Below, one piece after another: positions 34,598-46,800 of a stretch of DNA of 64,000 nucleotides. Under the pieces are notes generated by a model. That model saw nothing but the letters and a program-made list of their open reading frames with translations. It ran no database searches and was not told the origin of the DNA. The first letter of the stretch is position 1; every line of letters begins with the position of its first letter. Position numbers and translations under genes: made by a program. The DNA comes from Gentiana macrophylla (taxonomy: Eukaryota; Streptophyta; Magnoliopsida; Gentianales; Gentianaceae): contig CM047806.1 of NCBI GenBank assembly GCA_026214975.1, positions 53,027,947-53,091,946 on the forward strand. The letters are read 5' to 3'.

Positions 34598-36140
34598 TTG
34601 CAAAGGGTGATGGTCATCCGACCTGGCAAAGAAATTCGGTCTATACACGATACGCACACCGATGAGGTGAATTCCCTTCAGCATTGTAATGATGAAAGCA
34701 CCTTGTCGGGTTCTTCTTTTGGTGCTTTTGTGGATGAGCCTTCTTCTAAGACTCAGAATACCAACACATGGGAAATTGTCACCTTTCCACCTGGGAAGAA
34801 GCCTATAGGATGCAAATTGGTGTACAAGATAAAATATAATCTTGATAGATTAGTAGAGAGATATAAGGTCAAGCTAATAGCAAAGGGCTACACTCAGACC
34901 TATGGAATTGATTATCAAGAGACCTTTTCTCCAGTTGTACAGATCACAATAGTAAAAACACTACTAGCAAGAAAGAAACAATTGGCATCTTCATCGATAT
35001 ATGTCAACAATACTTTTTACATTTGATCTCATGCATAGAAGTCTACATGCAAATTTCTCTCATGGATTCAAGTTTGATAAACAAAGTCGGTTTGCGATTG
35101 GTCAAATCATATTATGGTTGAAACAAGCTAATGTAGAAACGGATTGTAAACTAACGTAATCTTTGGAAAGTCGTGATATGTTCGGGTCTAAAATGATTAT
35201 AGCTTGTTTACCAGAGGATCATGCAAGTCTTTCATTGCCTTATTGGTATATATAGATAATATTATTGCAGCCAATCATGTTTTCAATCAGATAAAACAAA
35301 TCAAAGATCATCTACACAAGCAGATTGCCATCAAGGATCTTGGTACACTATGGTACTTCTTGGGAATTGAAGCTGCTTGAACAACTACTGGCATCTCAAA
35401 TTCACAAACTAAGCATACCTTAAATCTTTTGCACAAGTATGAGATGTTGGGTGCTAAACCTGCTAAAACTCCAATAGGATCTAACAGACATTACAACATT
35501 AGGATTCAGCTTTGTTGGAAAATAACATTGCATATATAGTTCACTGATCGGAAAACTGATTTTCCTCACTTTTACCATGCATGATATAGATTTTGCGCTC
35601 GATGAATTAAGCCGCTTTTAGACACTCTAATCAAAACCACATGATGTTGGCTCATCGACTTCGAGATATTTGAAAGCTAATCTACGCTCGTGGATTTTAT
35701 TTTCATCTAAGAACACTAAAGTGGTTATTCGGACGGTGATCGGTCAGATATCCCGAGACTGTAAGGTTCATAATAGGGTACATAATGTTTTATGGGATAT
35801 TCTATCTCTTAGAAAGCAAAAACAAACAACCATTGCTAGAAGTTCTTCCGGTGTTGAATATGAGAGCAATGGCTAATGCAACATGCTAAATTCATTGGTT
35901 GGTACATATTTTTGCCGATCCAAAATCCAGCCTGTGATTCCAGCTTGTCCTATTTTTTTGATAATTCCAAAGGTTTTTCACATTGCACACAATCATGTAC
36001 TTCATGAGATGACTAAACATATTCATATTTATTGTCATGTAGTTGTGAGACATGGTGAAATCGTGATTAGTCAAACTCATGTATGTTCATAAAAAGAAGA
36101 ACTTATTGATATCCTAACAAAAGCTCTGATGCACTGTGTT
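34598..36140 (+). pseudogene. Ty1/copia reverse transcriptase and RNase H remnant
   Basis: The first frame has NTWEIVTFPPGKKPIGCKLV, YKIKYNLDRLVERYKVKLI, AKGYTQTYGIDYQETFSPVV, the start of copia RT. Later frames read IDNIIAANHVFNQIKQIKDH and IKDLGTLWYFLGIE (RT), then TIARSSSGVEYESN, and HEMTKHIHIYCH near 36010 (RNase H). A deletion after about 34980 removes part of the RT palm. Several stops are present. Confidence 0.85.
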
Positions 36141-36252
36141 TGCTACCTTCGGGAAATAATTGGGATTTCTAGGATCTTTTAGCCTAGATCAAGTGGATAA
36201 ATGATTGTTGGATAAATCAGGATATGCAGGCTGATTCATTCACCACTCTTAG

Positions 36253-36582
36253 CTTGAGGAGGTGTTAACATATATGGTAAAGATATATGAGTGTTGGATG
36301 CAAGAAAGATGGGCACACACTTCTAACATCTAAACAATATGTTGAAGTTTCAAAGTTGAAACATTCAGTTGAACAGATTCAGAGCTGAAATAGTCAACTC
36401 AATGTATTCGAGATAAAATAACTTATCGAATGATTCGCATAAGATGCGCTTCATTTGTGACGTAGATTCAGCTGTGAAATTAGACTATTGTAGTTTTAAT
36501 AGATGTTTAAAGTTATAACAAATTGTAGCCATTTAAAACTAACTTAGGAGAAGTATCATCTCTAAATACTCCACCATCAACA
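36253..36582 (+). repeat. Copia polypurine tract and probable 3' LTR
   Basis: CTTGAGGAGG at 36253-36262 is followed by TGTTAACATATATGG at 36263. An end at TCAACA (about 36582) gives 320 bp bounded by TGTT...AACA. No second LTR copy is in the window, so the end is tentative. Confidence 0.45.
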
Positions 36583-36888
36583 TAATGTATTATAACTTGA
36601 TTATTTAACTGATTAATTAGAATTCTACATTTTATTTTGGCTTATATTTTTAGATCATCAATTTCACCATATACCATATGCAAACCAGCAATAGTAACCA
36701 TATAATCCACATCAAGAACTCCTTTCACCCGTAAAAGCAAGTCCTTACAATCTCAAGTCGTAGTCTTAGTTATTTAGTGTCATTCTAGTCTCCAAATAAT
36801 GATGCCGGTGTATGGCATGAGGATTAGAACACCCTTTATTGTAGTCTTGAATTAAGTCGTAAAGGAATGTAATGTTGAAGTTAATGAA
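36583..36888. other. Short spacer between copia remnants
   Basis: No feature recognised; it may include the gag-protease decay of the copia element that follows. Confidence 0.3.
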
Positions 36889-39245
36889 AGTACTATGTTA
36901 CGTGGATGCTTTCAAGTATGGAAAGTTGAATGCCAGGTCATTTCCTTTCTAACAAACATACTATTTTGTTCTTCAACATGTGCACACAGACACTGCTAAA
37001 AATCGCCTTATCCAATATGTGTGTTGATATACCCATTAAATTCAATTCATTGATGACTTTAGTAGTATACCTGGTTCTACTCACTTAAAAATTGAATCAT
37101 TCAATGTCTTCAAACAATTCGTAACTCTTGTAGAGAATCGCTTCAACACTAAAATCAAAACCATCGAAGTCCGACTAGGGTGGTGAATAAAAACCCTATA
37201 TTCCTCATAACTCAATTAAGGATTTTTTTGACATAATTTCCTCATACACATGAACAAAATGTCAAAGAAGAACACAAACATAGTATATTGTGGAAGACTG
37301 GTCTCACCTTTCTTGCTCAAGCATCATTACCCTTAATGTATTGGTGGGATAGTTTTAGCCATGTTGTCGCCTAATCAACATCCTACCTACCCATATCCTC
37401 ATAAACAAATCTTTTTTTGAAAAAACTATACCAAAATAAACCTGACTATATGTTAAGGGTGATTTTATATGATTTATAACGTTATATTTTATAATGATTT
37501 CCTCAATATTCATATAATTTGCATAGAAATTAAGGGTTTAATTGAATTATTGAGCGATGAGTTTTAAAAGTCTTTAAGTGTAAACTTGAGCTAATTTCGT
37601 GATTTTATTGGTAATTATCTATGGTTTTACACTTTGCGTGTTCTTATGGTTTTGAAGGTACATTTACATGTCATGAAGAGGGATTGAAGGAGCTGAAAAG
37701 ATACTTGATTGAAGATTAAATGGATGGAGAAGAGATGAAGATGAGAAAATCAAGATTTGATCGACACCGGATCAAGCCCGTATGAGTGGACGGGCGCCCA
37801 AGAGGAGCTTTTGATTCGTGATGTTCGATTTTTCGTGACGAGCGGCTCAAAATTGCATAGACGGGCGCCTAATCCAAAGACGGCCCGACTCAAGATTTTT
37901 ATGAAGACCGACGGGCGCTCACCTAAGTAGACGGGCGCCCAGGCACCGCCATGCCGAGACCGACTTAGTTTTCTATATATAGCCGCATTATTTCAAACCC
38001 TAATATCGTAATATCATATACACATTACAAAGAAATTGCAGAAAACCCTAAATTCGCCGTCGAGAAGTGCTCGGTCGCCAAGCCTCGTGCTTGGTCGACC
38101 GAGGGTTAGATTAGTTTATTTATTTTGTTTCGCTTTCCTTTCGATCCACGAGGATGGCTTGAAGCTAATCAAACTTGGTTAGCTTGTGAAACCGCCTCTG
38201 CATAGCTGCTTTTATTTCTTCCTTTGGATGATTTTGTGAGTTTTAATTAAAGTTGTTTTTTTCTATGATTATGTGTTATGCAAATTTATATCGAGAGATG
38301 TTTTGCTATTGATGTTTACTATGTGACGAGAGTCGGTGTAAACTCGGATCACCATAGAAAGATTGATCTTTAACCTATAAGTAACGAGAGTTGATTAGGT
38401 TGAATATCTAGATTGTTAGATTGAGAAATCTTGCACCTTGGTTTGATAGCGCTAATCTTTAAGATCGAGAGATAAAAGATTGATAGCTTAACTTTTCTAA
38501 GAGATTAGAGTTCATACCTTCGATAGTGAATCACAATTTTAGTTAAATCATCATAAGATAATCTGTAGAGGAAATTAAGTGGTTGCGGGATGGTGGATCA
38601 TTGCTTGTTCTCGTGTTTAATCGCTTATAGTCATTATCATGCTTTTGTGAGTTCTATTGTTTTTCTCGCTTATAGTTTAGTTATGTTCGCAACGATCTTT
38701 CCTCGGCTTTGACCGACAACTCCTCTCATTCGCCTATCTTTCGCTTTGTTATTTTAGGTTTTAATAATAATGGTATCAATCTTAGGAAAATTAATGAACT
38801 AGATAAACAACCTCGATTCCCCGAGATCGACTCCGGTATTAATCGCTATACTACGATCCCTACACTTTAGAATACCGGATTATAAATTTATTACTTGTTT
38901 ATTTTTCATTGCATAAAATCCGAGACACTATACCATGCCAAAACCTTTGGATGCTCATGCTATCTCTATCTAAGACCATATCACAAACGCAAATTCTAGT
39001 ACCACACTCAAAATTGTGTCTATCTTGGTTTGAGCCTTTCCTAAAAGTGGTCACAAGTGTATGGACTCAAATGGGAGAATTTACATAGCTACACATGTCA
39101 CCTTTAATGAACATGAATCCGCCACAAATTTCTTTATCCTTATAGTTCCAATTCTACAACGAGTCCCTCCTTTATTGGTTCCTCACCTTAACTTATCCTT
39201 ACCCCAAGTTCACCTCTCAGAATGGGCTCACATCAAGACGCTTTA
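36889..39245 (+). pseudogene. Copia integrase split by an Athila-family solo LTR
   Basis: Left part to 37445 reads FKQFVTLVENRFNTKIKTIE-like sequence and, in another frame, HTHEQNVKEEHKH then GLTLLAQASLPLMYWWDS. After the LTR, from 38928, it resumes with KTFGCSCY-like and NGRIYIATHVTFNEHE (39061-39246). The interruption falls exactly at a CTATA duplication. Many stops and shifts; this was a degenerate copia element when or after it was hit. Confidence 0.82.
37451..38927 (+). mobile_element. Athila-family solo LTR, TSD CTATA
   Basis: TGTTAAGGGTGA...AATCCGAGACA, 1,477 bp, flanked by CTATA at 37446-37450 and 38928-38932. It is the same family as the LTR at 6604-8162, in the opposite orientation. 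Four strong GACGGGCGCC-type motifs lie at 37788-37945, right upstream of a TATATATAG box at 37974-37982. Confidence 0.95.
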
Positions 39246-39439
39246 GAATTCTTGGATCTTCACCCAAGAAGACAAATATTTAGTCTTGAACTTTGCACGC
39301 AGAATATCACCATATTGAACAGCAGCATTGTCGCTTCTCCTCTCTCAAATTGCAAGATCTCCACAAATAATGCTAGTGTCACCCAACATCACAAGATATA
39401 GTACAAAAACTTAAGTGTCATCCCCTCATGTGGAACCTG

Positions 39440-39960
39440 CACACTGTGATGCACACCAGATCAAGAAGTGGTACAGTGAAGCATAAGAAAATTTTAAACC
39501 TAGAATCTCAAGTCTCCATTGGGGACAAGATTGAACCAATTAGTGCATGTGATGCCATGTCACGTCCATAATTTTATAAGTCAATGCAAGAAGAGTATCA
39601 ATGCATATGAGATAATCGAACTTGGGAACTTATACCACCACACCAGGCTCAACATCTAGTTGGAGATATGTAGATATTCAAACTTTAACTCTAACATGAT
39701 GCTTCACTACTGAAATACAAAGATAGCTATGTTGAAAAAGGGTTCCATCAACAACATGGTGTGTACTTTTATGAGACCTCCAGCCATATAGCCAAATATG
39801 CCACAACCAAAGTCATTATTGCAATTGTTGTGGCTTTAAATTGAGGTATGAACCAAGTGGACTCAATAATGCATTCCTACACAAATATTCCTCAACCATG
39901 CTTCTATACCTTCTTAAAAGAAGTTGAACGACTCCTTTACCAAACACCCCCACAGCCCCC
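39440..39960 (+). pseudogene. Copia RT remnant
   Basis: Weak reading frames fit copia RT: a NTWELIPP-like stretch near 39615, then ETSSHIAKYATTKVIIAIVV and GMNQVDSIMHS around 39770-39870. Continues the same element as the integrase upstream. Heavily decayed. Confidence 0.65.
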
Positions 39961-39986
39961 CCCCACCCACCCCCACCCCACCCTAT
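39940..39986. repeat. C-rich tract
   Basis: Nearly pure C with a few A, T and G bases, in the middle of AT-rich DNA. No function is evident. Confidence 0.8.
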
Positions 39987-41351
39987 GCGGGGAAAAAATC
40001 AAGCATCCAGAAAGTAATAGTTTTGTATTTGTTGTCTTAAAAGGAACAAAATCTTAGTTCTTTCACAAAATCGAATCAGAATACGAATTATTTCACTTAA
40101 ATCGAATCAAGAGAATAAATTATAATAAAATAAGGTGAAGAAATGATTAGATATTTTAGATGATTTTTTTTTAAATTCATGTAGATGAGTAAATAATTTG
40201 TGAGAGAAATTGTAATAAAGTAGTTTAATAAATAAAATAATGGTAAAAAATATGGAGAATAAAGTTATGTAAGTGAGAGATGATTTCATAATTTTTATAC
40301 ATAGATGGAAGAAATGTCCACTCAAAAAAGAAATTTTTAACAACGATGTTATTAATTTATTTGCGTCATGCTGTATGACAAAATAAGATATAAAAATAGT
40401 AAAAATGACAGTTAAAAAGATAATTCGGCTGAGAATCGACAAAACGCCGAACGTTGCTACAACCACACGTAGTAATACGCGCTGCTTTTTCCTTTCTCAA
40501 CCATTATCTTTTTTTTCAGATTTTTTTCCATTTTAGATTAAAAACAACATCCACAACCTTTAACTAAATTTATTTTAGTGTGGCAATCGGTATTGCTTTT
40601 TTATTGTTAATTTTTATAGCCGTATCTACAAAGCGCATGATCTACATACAATTAAAAGAGTAAAACTACCCATATTGATTCGAAAAGAACACATTAATAT
40701 ACGATTATGATATAATATTCTCCTTAAATTTTTTATTCGCTTTTAAAAATTTATCGTCCTTCCTTACGGAGATCCTATCCATCCGTCCAGGTATCTGGAA
40801 TACTGATTGCCACACTAAAATAATACGAATATTAAAGGCATCTTTGCACACGATGAATAGGCAGGAAAGTGCCATGTTTTACGTTTTGTTTTATTTATAT
40901 CCTGACCAACTTTGGTGTGAAGGTTCATTTTGTATATTTTTAGAACAATAAAGTCTCCTCTACCGGTGTGGAACAACAATTTTCTTTTTTATCTCCACAC
41001 ATGCACTTCACCCAACCATGTGAACCGACAGATACTTCAGATTTTTTATTTTTATTTTTGAAAGGAGATTGTATGTCTTTATTTCTTTTTCTTTTTTAAG
41101 AAAAGGAGATACGTTAAATATTGTATAGTCAATTTGGTAAGAATATATTGTATGTCATATTTTAAGAAGTATTTAATCTATATCAATCTACCATCCTTTC
41201 CTTTCTCCTTCTAAGAAGAATACTGACCCGGCCCCAAAATATAATTTTGCTTAGATTTTTTTACACAAATTAAGAAAATATTCATGTAAAGTCCCACATA
41301 AAAAAGGTAAGAGAACGCTTACTCCCATATAAAGATGGTATATAAAAGCTT
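39987..41351. other. AT-rich spacer
   Basis: No gene recognised apart from the MITE at 40570-40823. The 119-codon minus-strand frame at 40107-40466 is an AT-rich composition artefact. A TATA-like GGTATATAAAAGC at about 41336 may belong to the copia LTR that follows. Confidence 0.5.
40570..40823. mobile_element. MITE with 25-bp terminal inverted repeats
   Basis: TTATTTTAGTGTGGCAATCG and five more bases at 40570-40594 are the inverse of 40799-40823 with one mismatch. The 254-bp interior is AT-rich and non-coding. Target duplication is unclear, so the superfamily is not assigned. Confidence 0.75.
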
Positions 41352-41874
41352 GTCAAAGAAAGCCGATTTAAACTCTACATCCTGGTAGAACTAATCTGAA
41401 GTCGTAATAAGTTGGTGGTCTCACCGATAAGTGCATCCAAGTCTCGTGGAAAGTCTCACGTAAGTCCACCGAGCTTTCTCCGTGTCGCAAGAATCACGGA
41501 GGTCACCGCCGAGGGTCTATCGAGGTTTTGGGTACACCATGAGTTCGACATCTAAGCAATGATCACCGAGTTGATCAAACAGAGTGATCCAACATCTAGG
41601 CATTTATGGCAATCCGGCTGTAGATTATTGGCGGTTAGGGTTTAGTGATTCTGGCTCATAAATACCAATCAGATTGATCATTGTAAAGTGTGAAATCGAC
41701 CAAATTCAAAGGTATAATAAAATAACTCCTTTTGTCCGTGGAGTAGTCGGCACAACGCCGAAACCCCGCTAAACTCGCGTGTTCTTCTTGTTTATGTTCC
41801 TTTGTGTGATTGTTTATGCTTGGATTGCTTCGTGTTTGTCTTATTGCATCCGATTCTTCTACCATGTTGTAACA
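41352..41874 (+). repeat. Copia 5' LTR, left end missing
   Basis: Homologous to 46036-46546, from TGTCAAAGAAAG through GGTTTTGGGTACA, GCATTTATGGCAATCCG, GATTGATCATTGTAAAGTG and GGAGTAGTCGGCACAAC. It ends TTGTAACA before an initiator-Met-like primer site (ATCGTATCGGAGCATATG). About 125 bases present at the start of the right LTR (TGTTAGCCGAGTGG onwards) are absent here. Confidence 0.8.
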
Positions 41875-42002
41875 AATCGTATCGGAGCATATGTTCTCGA
41901 GAGAATCATCTCAGACGGACAACCTTTATCTTCACCAAGACCTTCACCGGTGCTAGGAATTTGTGACAAAAGTTGTGATCTTTGGCATGAAAGATGTCAA
42001 GA

Positions 42003-42740
42003 AGCTAACGTAAAATCGGCTAAATTTACACGCGCGAAGAAACAGCTTTAGTCTGCGGGCAAATCAAGATGCGGGCCTTGTTAAAACAACAAGGGTTATG
42101 ACTCATTTATCCGTAAAGCGAGATGCTAGTTCAAAGAGATTCGCCAGCTTTGAAGTGAAAGCACATTCAACCATCATGTTGTGCTTATCTGATGATGTTA
42201 TCACCGGTTGTCGAGTAAGACACACCGCCAAGTTGCGGGCAAATCTTGAAAGCATGTATATGACTAAGTCATTAACCAACAAGTTGTTGATGAAGCAGAC
42301 TCGCTTAGTCCGAGGGTGCATAAGAAGTCCAAGCTGGGAACATCCGATCACCAACACAATATTACTTGATCTCGTGAATATTGATGTTAAAATTAAAGAT
42401 GAAGATGCAAATTTAATCCCGCTGGTGTCATTACCAAGTTCATATGAAAACATTGTGCAAATTCTTCATAGTTGGGAAAGATAAAGCGGCTTTAAAGGAT
42501 GTTAGTAAGCACTTTTATATGCCAAGGAGCCGAGACACAAGCGTAGTAGAATGCATAATCACGCCATGGACTAGTGAGTCGCAGAATGTAGGGAAAGTGG
42601 CAATGGATGCACGGGTTAAATCCAAGTAAGTGGTAGTTCCAAAGGTCCTAAGTCCACAGATGTTTGCAATTATCAGAAAGAGCAGGAGCATTGGAACTCC
42701 AATTGTCCAAAGAAGAAAAGCGTGAGAGAGAGCACTCGCA
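42003..42740 (+). pseudogene. Copia Gag remnant with damaged zinc knuckle
   Basis: KRDASSKRFASFEVKAHST then IMLCLSDDVI and LESMYMTKSLTNKLLMKQ are the characteristic copia Gag (UBN2-type) phrases. Near 42664 a nucleocapsid knuckle reads CNYQKEQEHWNSNC, in which the second Cys of CX2C is replaced by Gln. The frame changes several times. Confidence 0.85.
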
Positions 42741-42759
42741 CAAGAGTTGTGGTCACCGA

Positions 42760-43860
42760 GAATTCCTGAATGAGGATCCGGTTCTAGTTGTCAGGGGATT
42801 CAACACATCATGCCGATGTTTGGATCTTAGATTCCTGAGCATCCTATCATATTTGTCCCTACATGGAGTGGTTTTCACTTATGACCAGATAGTGGTGATC
42901 ATATATCTATGGCGTAAATCAAGGTCCGCAAGATATTAGAATTGACTCACTAAGTCGAGGACAGAGGATGGTAGATTCTCGTGACTAAAGATGTTAGACA
43001 AGGTCCACAGATGACCAACAATTTGGTATATCTTTGTCTAATGGACAACAAGAGGTTCAATTTCAAGTGGATAAAGTGAGAGTCAATGTCTACAAAGATT
43101 CGGGATATGGTCCTCAAATGTATCAAAAGAGAACCTTGTATATACTACAAGGCTCTATTGTATCCGGATCTCATTGCCGTGGCATCCTCAAGCAGCTCAT
43201 CACCACAAGCAGAAATAGCTGTGGCACACGAGACTTGGTCACACGGGTGAAAGAGAATGCAAGTCCTTTCTTCAAGCAGGGTTTTCTTCAGCGATATAAG
43301 GTCAAGAATCTGACTTTTGTAAGCACTGTGTGTTTGGGAAGCTACATAGAGAAAGTTCTAGCAGCATACACAAGACAAAAGCATCACTTGATTATATCCA
43401 TTTTGATTGCAATGGTCCATCAAAGGTGGAATCATTGGGTGGCCACAGATATTTTATGTCATTCATGATGACTATTCAAGTGACTTATGTGGTGATGATG
43501 AAACACAAAATTGAGGCATTCAACAGCTTGCAAAGGGAAGGCTCTAGTGGAAAACCGCATGTGCAAGAAAATAAAAAGGCTTAGAATCGATAATGATCTC
43601 GAATTTCGGCCGGTCGATTTTGATACATTATGCAAGGATGAAGGTATTTCCAGACATCATACAGTCAGGAATACACCTCAGCAGAATGGTGTAGCTGAAT
43701 GGATGAATCAAACTCTTTTGGAGATGGCAAGATGTATGCTCTCTAATACTCGTTTATCAAGGAGATTTTGGGCAAAGGCTATAACCACAAAGATGCTACT
43801 TAATCTACAAAAGTCCTCACACACGGATCAATCTCAAGGCACCATTTGAGATATGGTCGC
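42760..43860 (+). pseudogene. Copia protease and integrase remnant
   Basis: Near 42800 a HADVWILDS-like protease start can be followed across frames. RTLYILQGSIVSG at about 43130 is the GAG-pre-integrase domain. GGHRYFMSF, then LRIDNDLEFRPVDFDTLC, HTVRNTPQQNGVAEWMNQT and LEMARCMLSNTRLSRRFWAK (43511-43849) give the integrase core with its QNG-E block. Frames are broken. Confidence 0.87.
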
Positions 43861-45900
43861 AAGCCTCGCTGCTACTCGCTTTAAGGGTTTTTGGAAGCAC
43901 GGTTTATTATCATGTGAATGAAGTGGAAGCCGAAACCAAGGCCAAGAAGCGGAGTGTTTGTGGTACGGTGATGGTGTTAAGGGTTATAGAATTTGGTCAT
44001 CGGAAAAGTCCAGTGGTCATACTCGCAGAGATGTGGTCTTTCATGAAAATTCTATGATTAACTCATCAAATGGGAGGTCTCATTAATCAAAACCAATGAT
44101 GAATCTGGAAGCGGCCTGTAAATAAAAGTGGAGCTTCAAGCGGAGTCACCGATCCAAGTTAGCACTCATCCGATCCGTTGTCAACTGAGTCCGATCCAAG
44201 CCGCCTATTGAACAAGGACCATCGAGCATCAAATAGAGAACATTGGTCAAGAGAGTATAGCCGCCACAGGCTGTAAGATCACTTTCGGATACCTCCCAAG
44301 AGGTATGGTTTTGATGATATGGTTGGATATGCACTTCAAGCTGCATGTTAAGTGGATGGTTTTAAAACTTTTACTTACAGGAAGCAAAGATATTGTTCGG
44401 CATCTCAATGGCATGTCGCCACGAGAGATGAAATGGATTCATTATTGAAGAATCGACTTCGGGATATAGTTAAACATCCAAATTGACAGAGAGTGGTTAC
44501 TTGCAAGCTGATCTTCAAAAAGAAGGAAGAAATGACTGAGGCGTAAAGTGGTCAAGTATAAGGCACGCTTATTGCAAGAGGGTTCGGCTAGAAAGAATGA
44601 GTAGACTTTCACGAGATATTCTAACCCGTGGGTCGACACACTTCAATCGTAGTGTTACTAGCAATTGAGGCACATCAGATCTTCAACTTGAGCAAGTAGA
44701 CGCGAAGACAACCTTTCTACATGGTGAGGTAGATAAGAAGATATACATGACTCACCCAGAGGTATTTCAAGTTCTGGCAAGGAAGGTTTTGTGTGTAAGT
44801 TGAAGAGGTCCTTGTACTGACCAAGCAGTGCTCTGATTTGACAATACATGATCCAAATTGGGTTATGACAAGTGTCCATATGACTGCTTTGTGTATCACA
44901 ATATCTCAGAGATGGATCACATATCTATCTTGTCCTCAGATGTGGATGATATGTTGACAACATACTGTGTTAAGTCCTGATATTCAAAATCTAAAAGAGC
45001 CTTCTCGCACGAGTTTGTAATGAAAGATTTGGGTGCAACCAAAAAGATTTTTGGGATGGAGATCGAGAGATAGAATCAAAAGTTAAGTTGTTCTTGTCTC
45101 AAACAGAGTTATATACAAAAGAAATTGGCTGATTTGGACTGCTCACGCAGAAACCAATGATACTCATATGGAATCTAATGTTAATTTGTCTGCTTATGCT
45201 TCACAATAAGCAGAGAGGAGTACATGTCAAAAGTTCCCTATACTAGTGTAGTTGGCAAATTGATGTATTCCATGGCAGCACTAGCCCTGATCCGCTCAGC
45301 AAGCAAATGGTTGTCGCAGGTTTATGGCTCAACCTCGAAAGGAACATTGGAAAGTCAGAAAATAATGTCCAGGTACCTTAGTGGTACAAATTGATGTTGG
45401 TCTCATTTACGCTGAGGTGATACTCATGTCCGATCACAGGGCACCGTGATGCCGATTATGCAGTGATGTGGACAAAGAGGAAATCAACGGTTATGTTTTC
45501 ACATCGGGGAATTCGCTGTCGATGGAAAGCAACTTTTCAAGCAACAAAGGCTTTATCAACCATCGAGGCGTAATGTATGGCTTTTATCAAGCAAACAAAC
45601 GAGGTATCCGTTGAAAGTGATAGTCGAGATTTGTGGCTACATCGGGATCAAGCGTAGATTTATTGTGACAAGATGAGTGCAATTTGTCTAGCTAAGGATC
45701 GTGTTCATCGCGTAGAGAACCAAGCATATTGACGTGAGGTATCATTTTCTAAGGAATGATAAGAGGATTGTAGTGTGAGTAAGACCAAAGACTCAAGGAT
45801 AACCATGCCGATATGTTCACTAAACCCACCAAGAGAGAAAGTTTCACTTGTGTCTCGACTTGCCAATATTCAAAGCTTATAATCTAAAAATCTGAAACTC
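43861..45900 (+). pseudogene. Copia integrase end, RT and RNase H remnant
   Basis: Pieces follow in order: GDGVKGYRIW and RDVVFHENS (integrase C-terminus, about 43960-44060), RDEMDSLLKN (start of RT, about 44425), DKKIYMTHPEVFQV (44732), a SVVGKLMYSMA-like block near 45250, ATKALSTIEA and MAFIKQTNEVS (RNase H, 45540-45610), and RYHFLRN near 45745. Stops and indels are dense. Confidence 0.8.
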
Positions 45901-45910
45901 AATGGAGGAA

Positions 45911-46546
45911 TGTTAGCCGAGTGGATTCGTGGAGTAACTGGCACAAGATATCCGCATTGATGAATGCAATGTAGTACAAGTACATCCGCTTATGAAATCT
46001 GTTGACGCGGAACGAGATCAAGTCATGTGAAGATTTGTCAAAGAAAGTGACTTAAACTCTACATCCGGTAATCCAATTTGAAGTCACCGAGTGGTGGTCC
46101 GGCCGATAAGTGTATTCAAGTCTCATTAAAGTTTGTTGAGCTTTCTTTCGTGTCGCAGTCACGGAGGTCACCACCGAGGGTCAGCCGAGGTTTTGGGTAC
46201 AACCGAAGTTCTACATACGGGCAATGATCATCCGAGTTGGATCAAAGAAAGTTGATCCCACATCCGGGGCATTTATGGCAATCCGACAAATATTCTTAAG
46301 TGTTGTGGCTTAGTGATCTCGTGGTCTCATAATTACCAAATCAGATTGATCATTGTAAAGTGTGAAACTGTGATGAAATTTAAAAGGTATAATAAAATAA
46401 CTCTTCGTCCGTGGAGTAGTCGGCACAACACCGAAAACCATGTTAAATCTTGTGTTCTTCTTGTTTTTGGTCCTTTGTGTGATTGTTTATGTTAGATTGC
46501 TTCGAGTTTATCTTATTTCATCCGATTCTATCTATCCCGTTATAAA
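45911..46546 (+). repeat. Copia 3' LTR
   Basis: Starts TGTTAGCCGAGTGG after a purine tract and ends near CCCGTTATAA, by comparison with the left LTR. Complete at about 636 bp. Confidence 0.78.
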
Positions 46547-46800
46547 AATCTGTATCGTGAGCATGGTTCCGAGAGAATCATTTGTACGACAACCTTTATC
46601 TTCACCAAGACCTTCACCGGTGCTAGGAATCATGACAAAAGTTGTGATCTTATTGCATCGGATTCTATCTATCCTCGTTATAACAAAAGTCTTATCAACT
46701 CGGTTTAGCCTTTTAGACCTGGTTATGATCATGGTTCTAAACAAATTTGATCAACCATTTACGACTATTTAATGCTACTGTGCCCGGGTCCTGGTGTTAC
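46547..46800 (+). repeat. Duplicated copia leader and LTR-end fragment
   Basis: Beyond the right LTR the sequence continues as primer site and leader (GTATCGTGAGCATGGTTC, CAACCTTTATCTTCACCAAG, ACCTTCACCGGTGCTAGGAA), matching 41877-41971 next to the left LTR. A third partial copy of the LTR end (GCATCGGATTCTATCTATCC) follows at 46656. This is what an LTR-internal-LTR-internal tandem leaves after deletion. Confidence 0.8.

Larger units (their letters stand above)
41352..46546 (+). mobile_element. Degenerate Ty1/copia element with two LTRs
   Basis: A 5'-truncated left LTR, a primer-site-like sequence, gag, protease remnant, integrase, RT, RNase H, a purine-rich tract (GGAGGAA at 45904-45910) and a right LTR, all on the plus strand. 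All genes contain stops and shifts. The two LTRs are clearly homologous but diverged with many small indels. Confidence 0.88.

Noticed and set aside
33988..34659. 223-codon minus-strand open frame
   Set aside because: Basic, Arg/His/Ser-rich with no motif, lying opposite a region expected to be copia internal sequence; looks like a chance frame.
40107..40466. 119-codon minus-strand frame rich in Phe, Ile and Leu
   Set aside because: Composition is what AT-rich DNA gives by chance; no start context, signal or homology.
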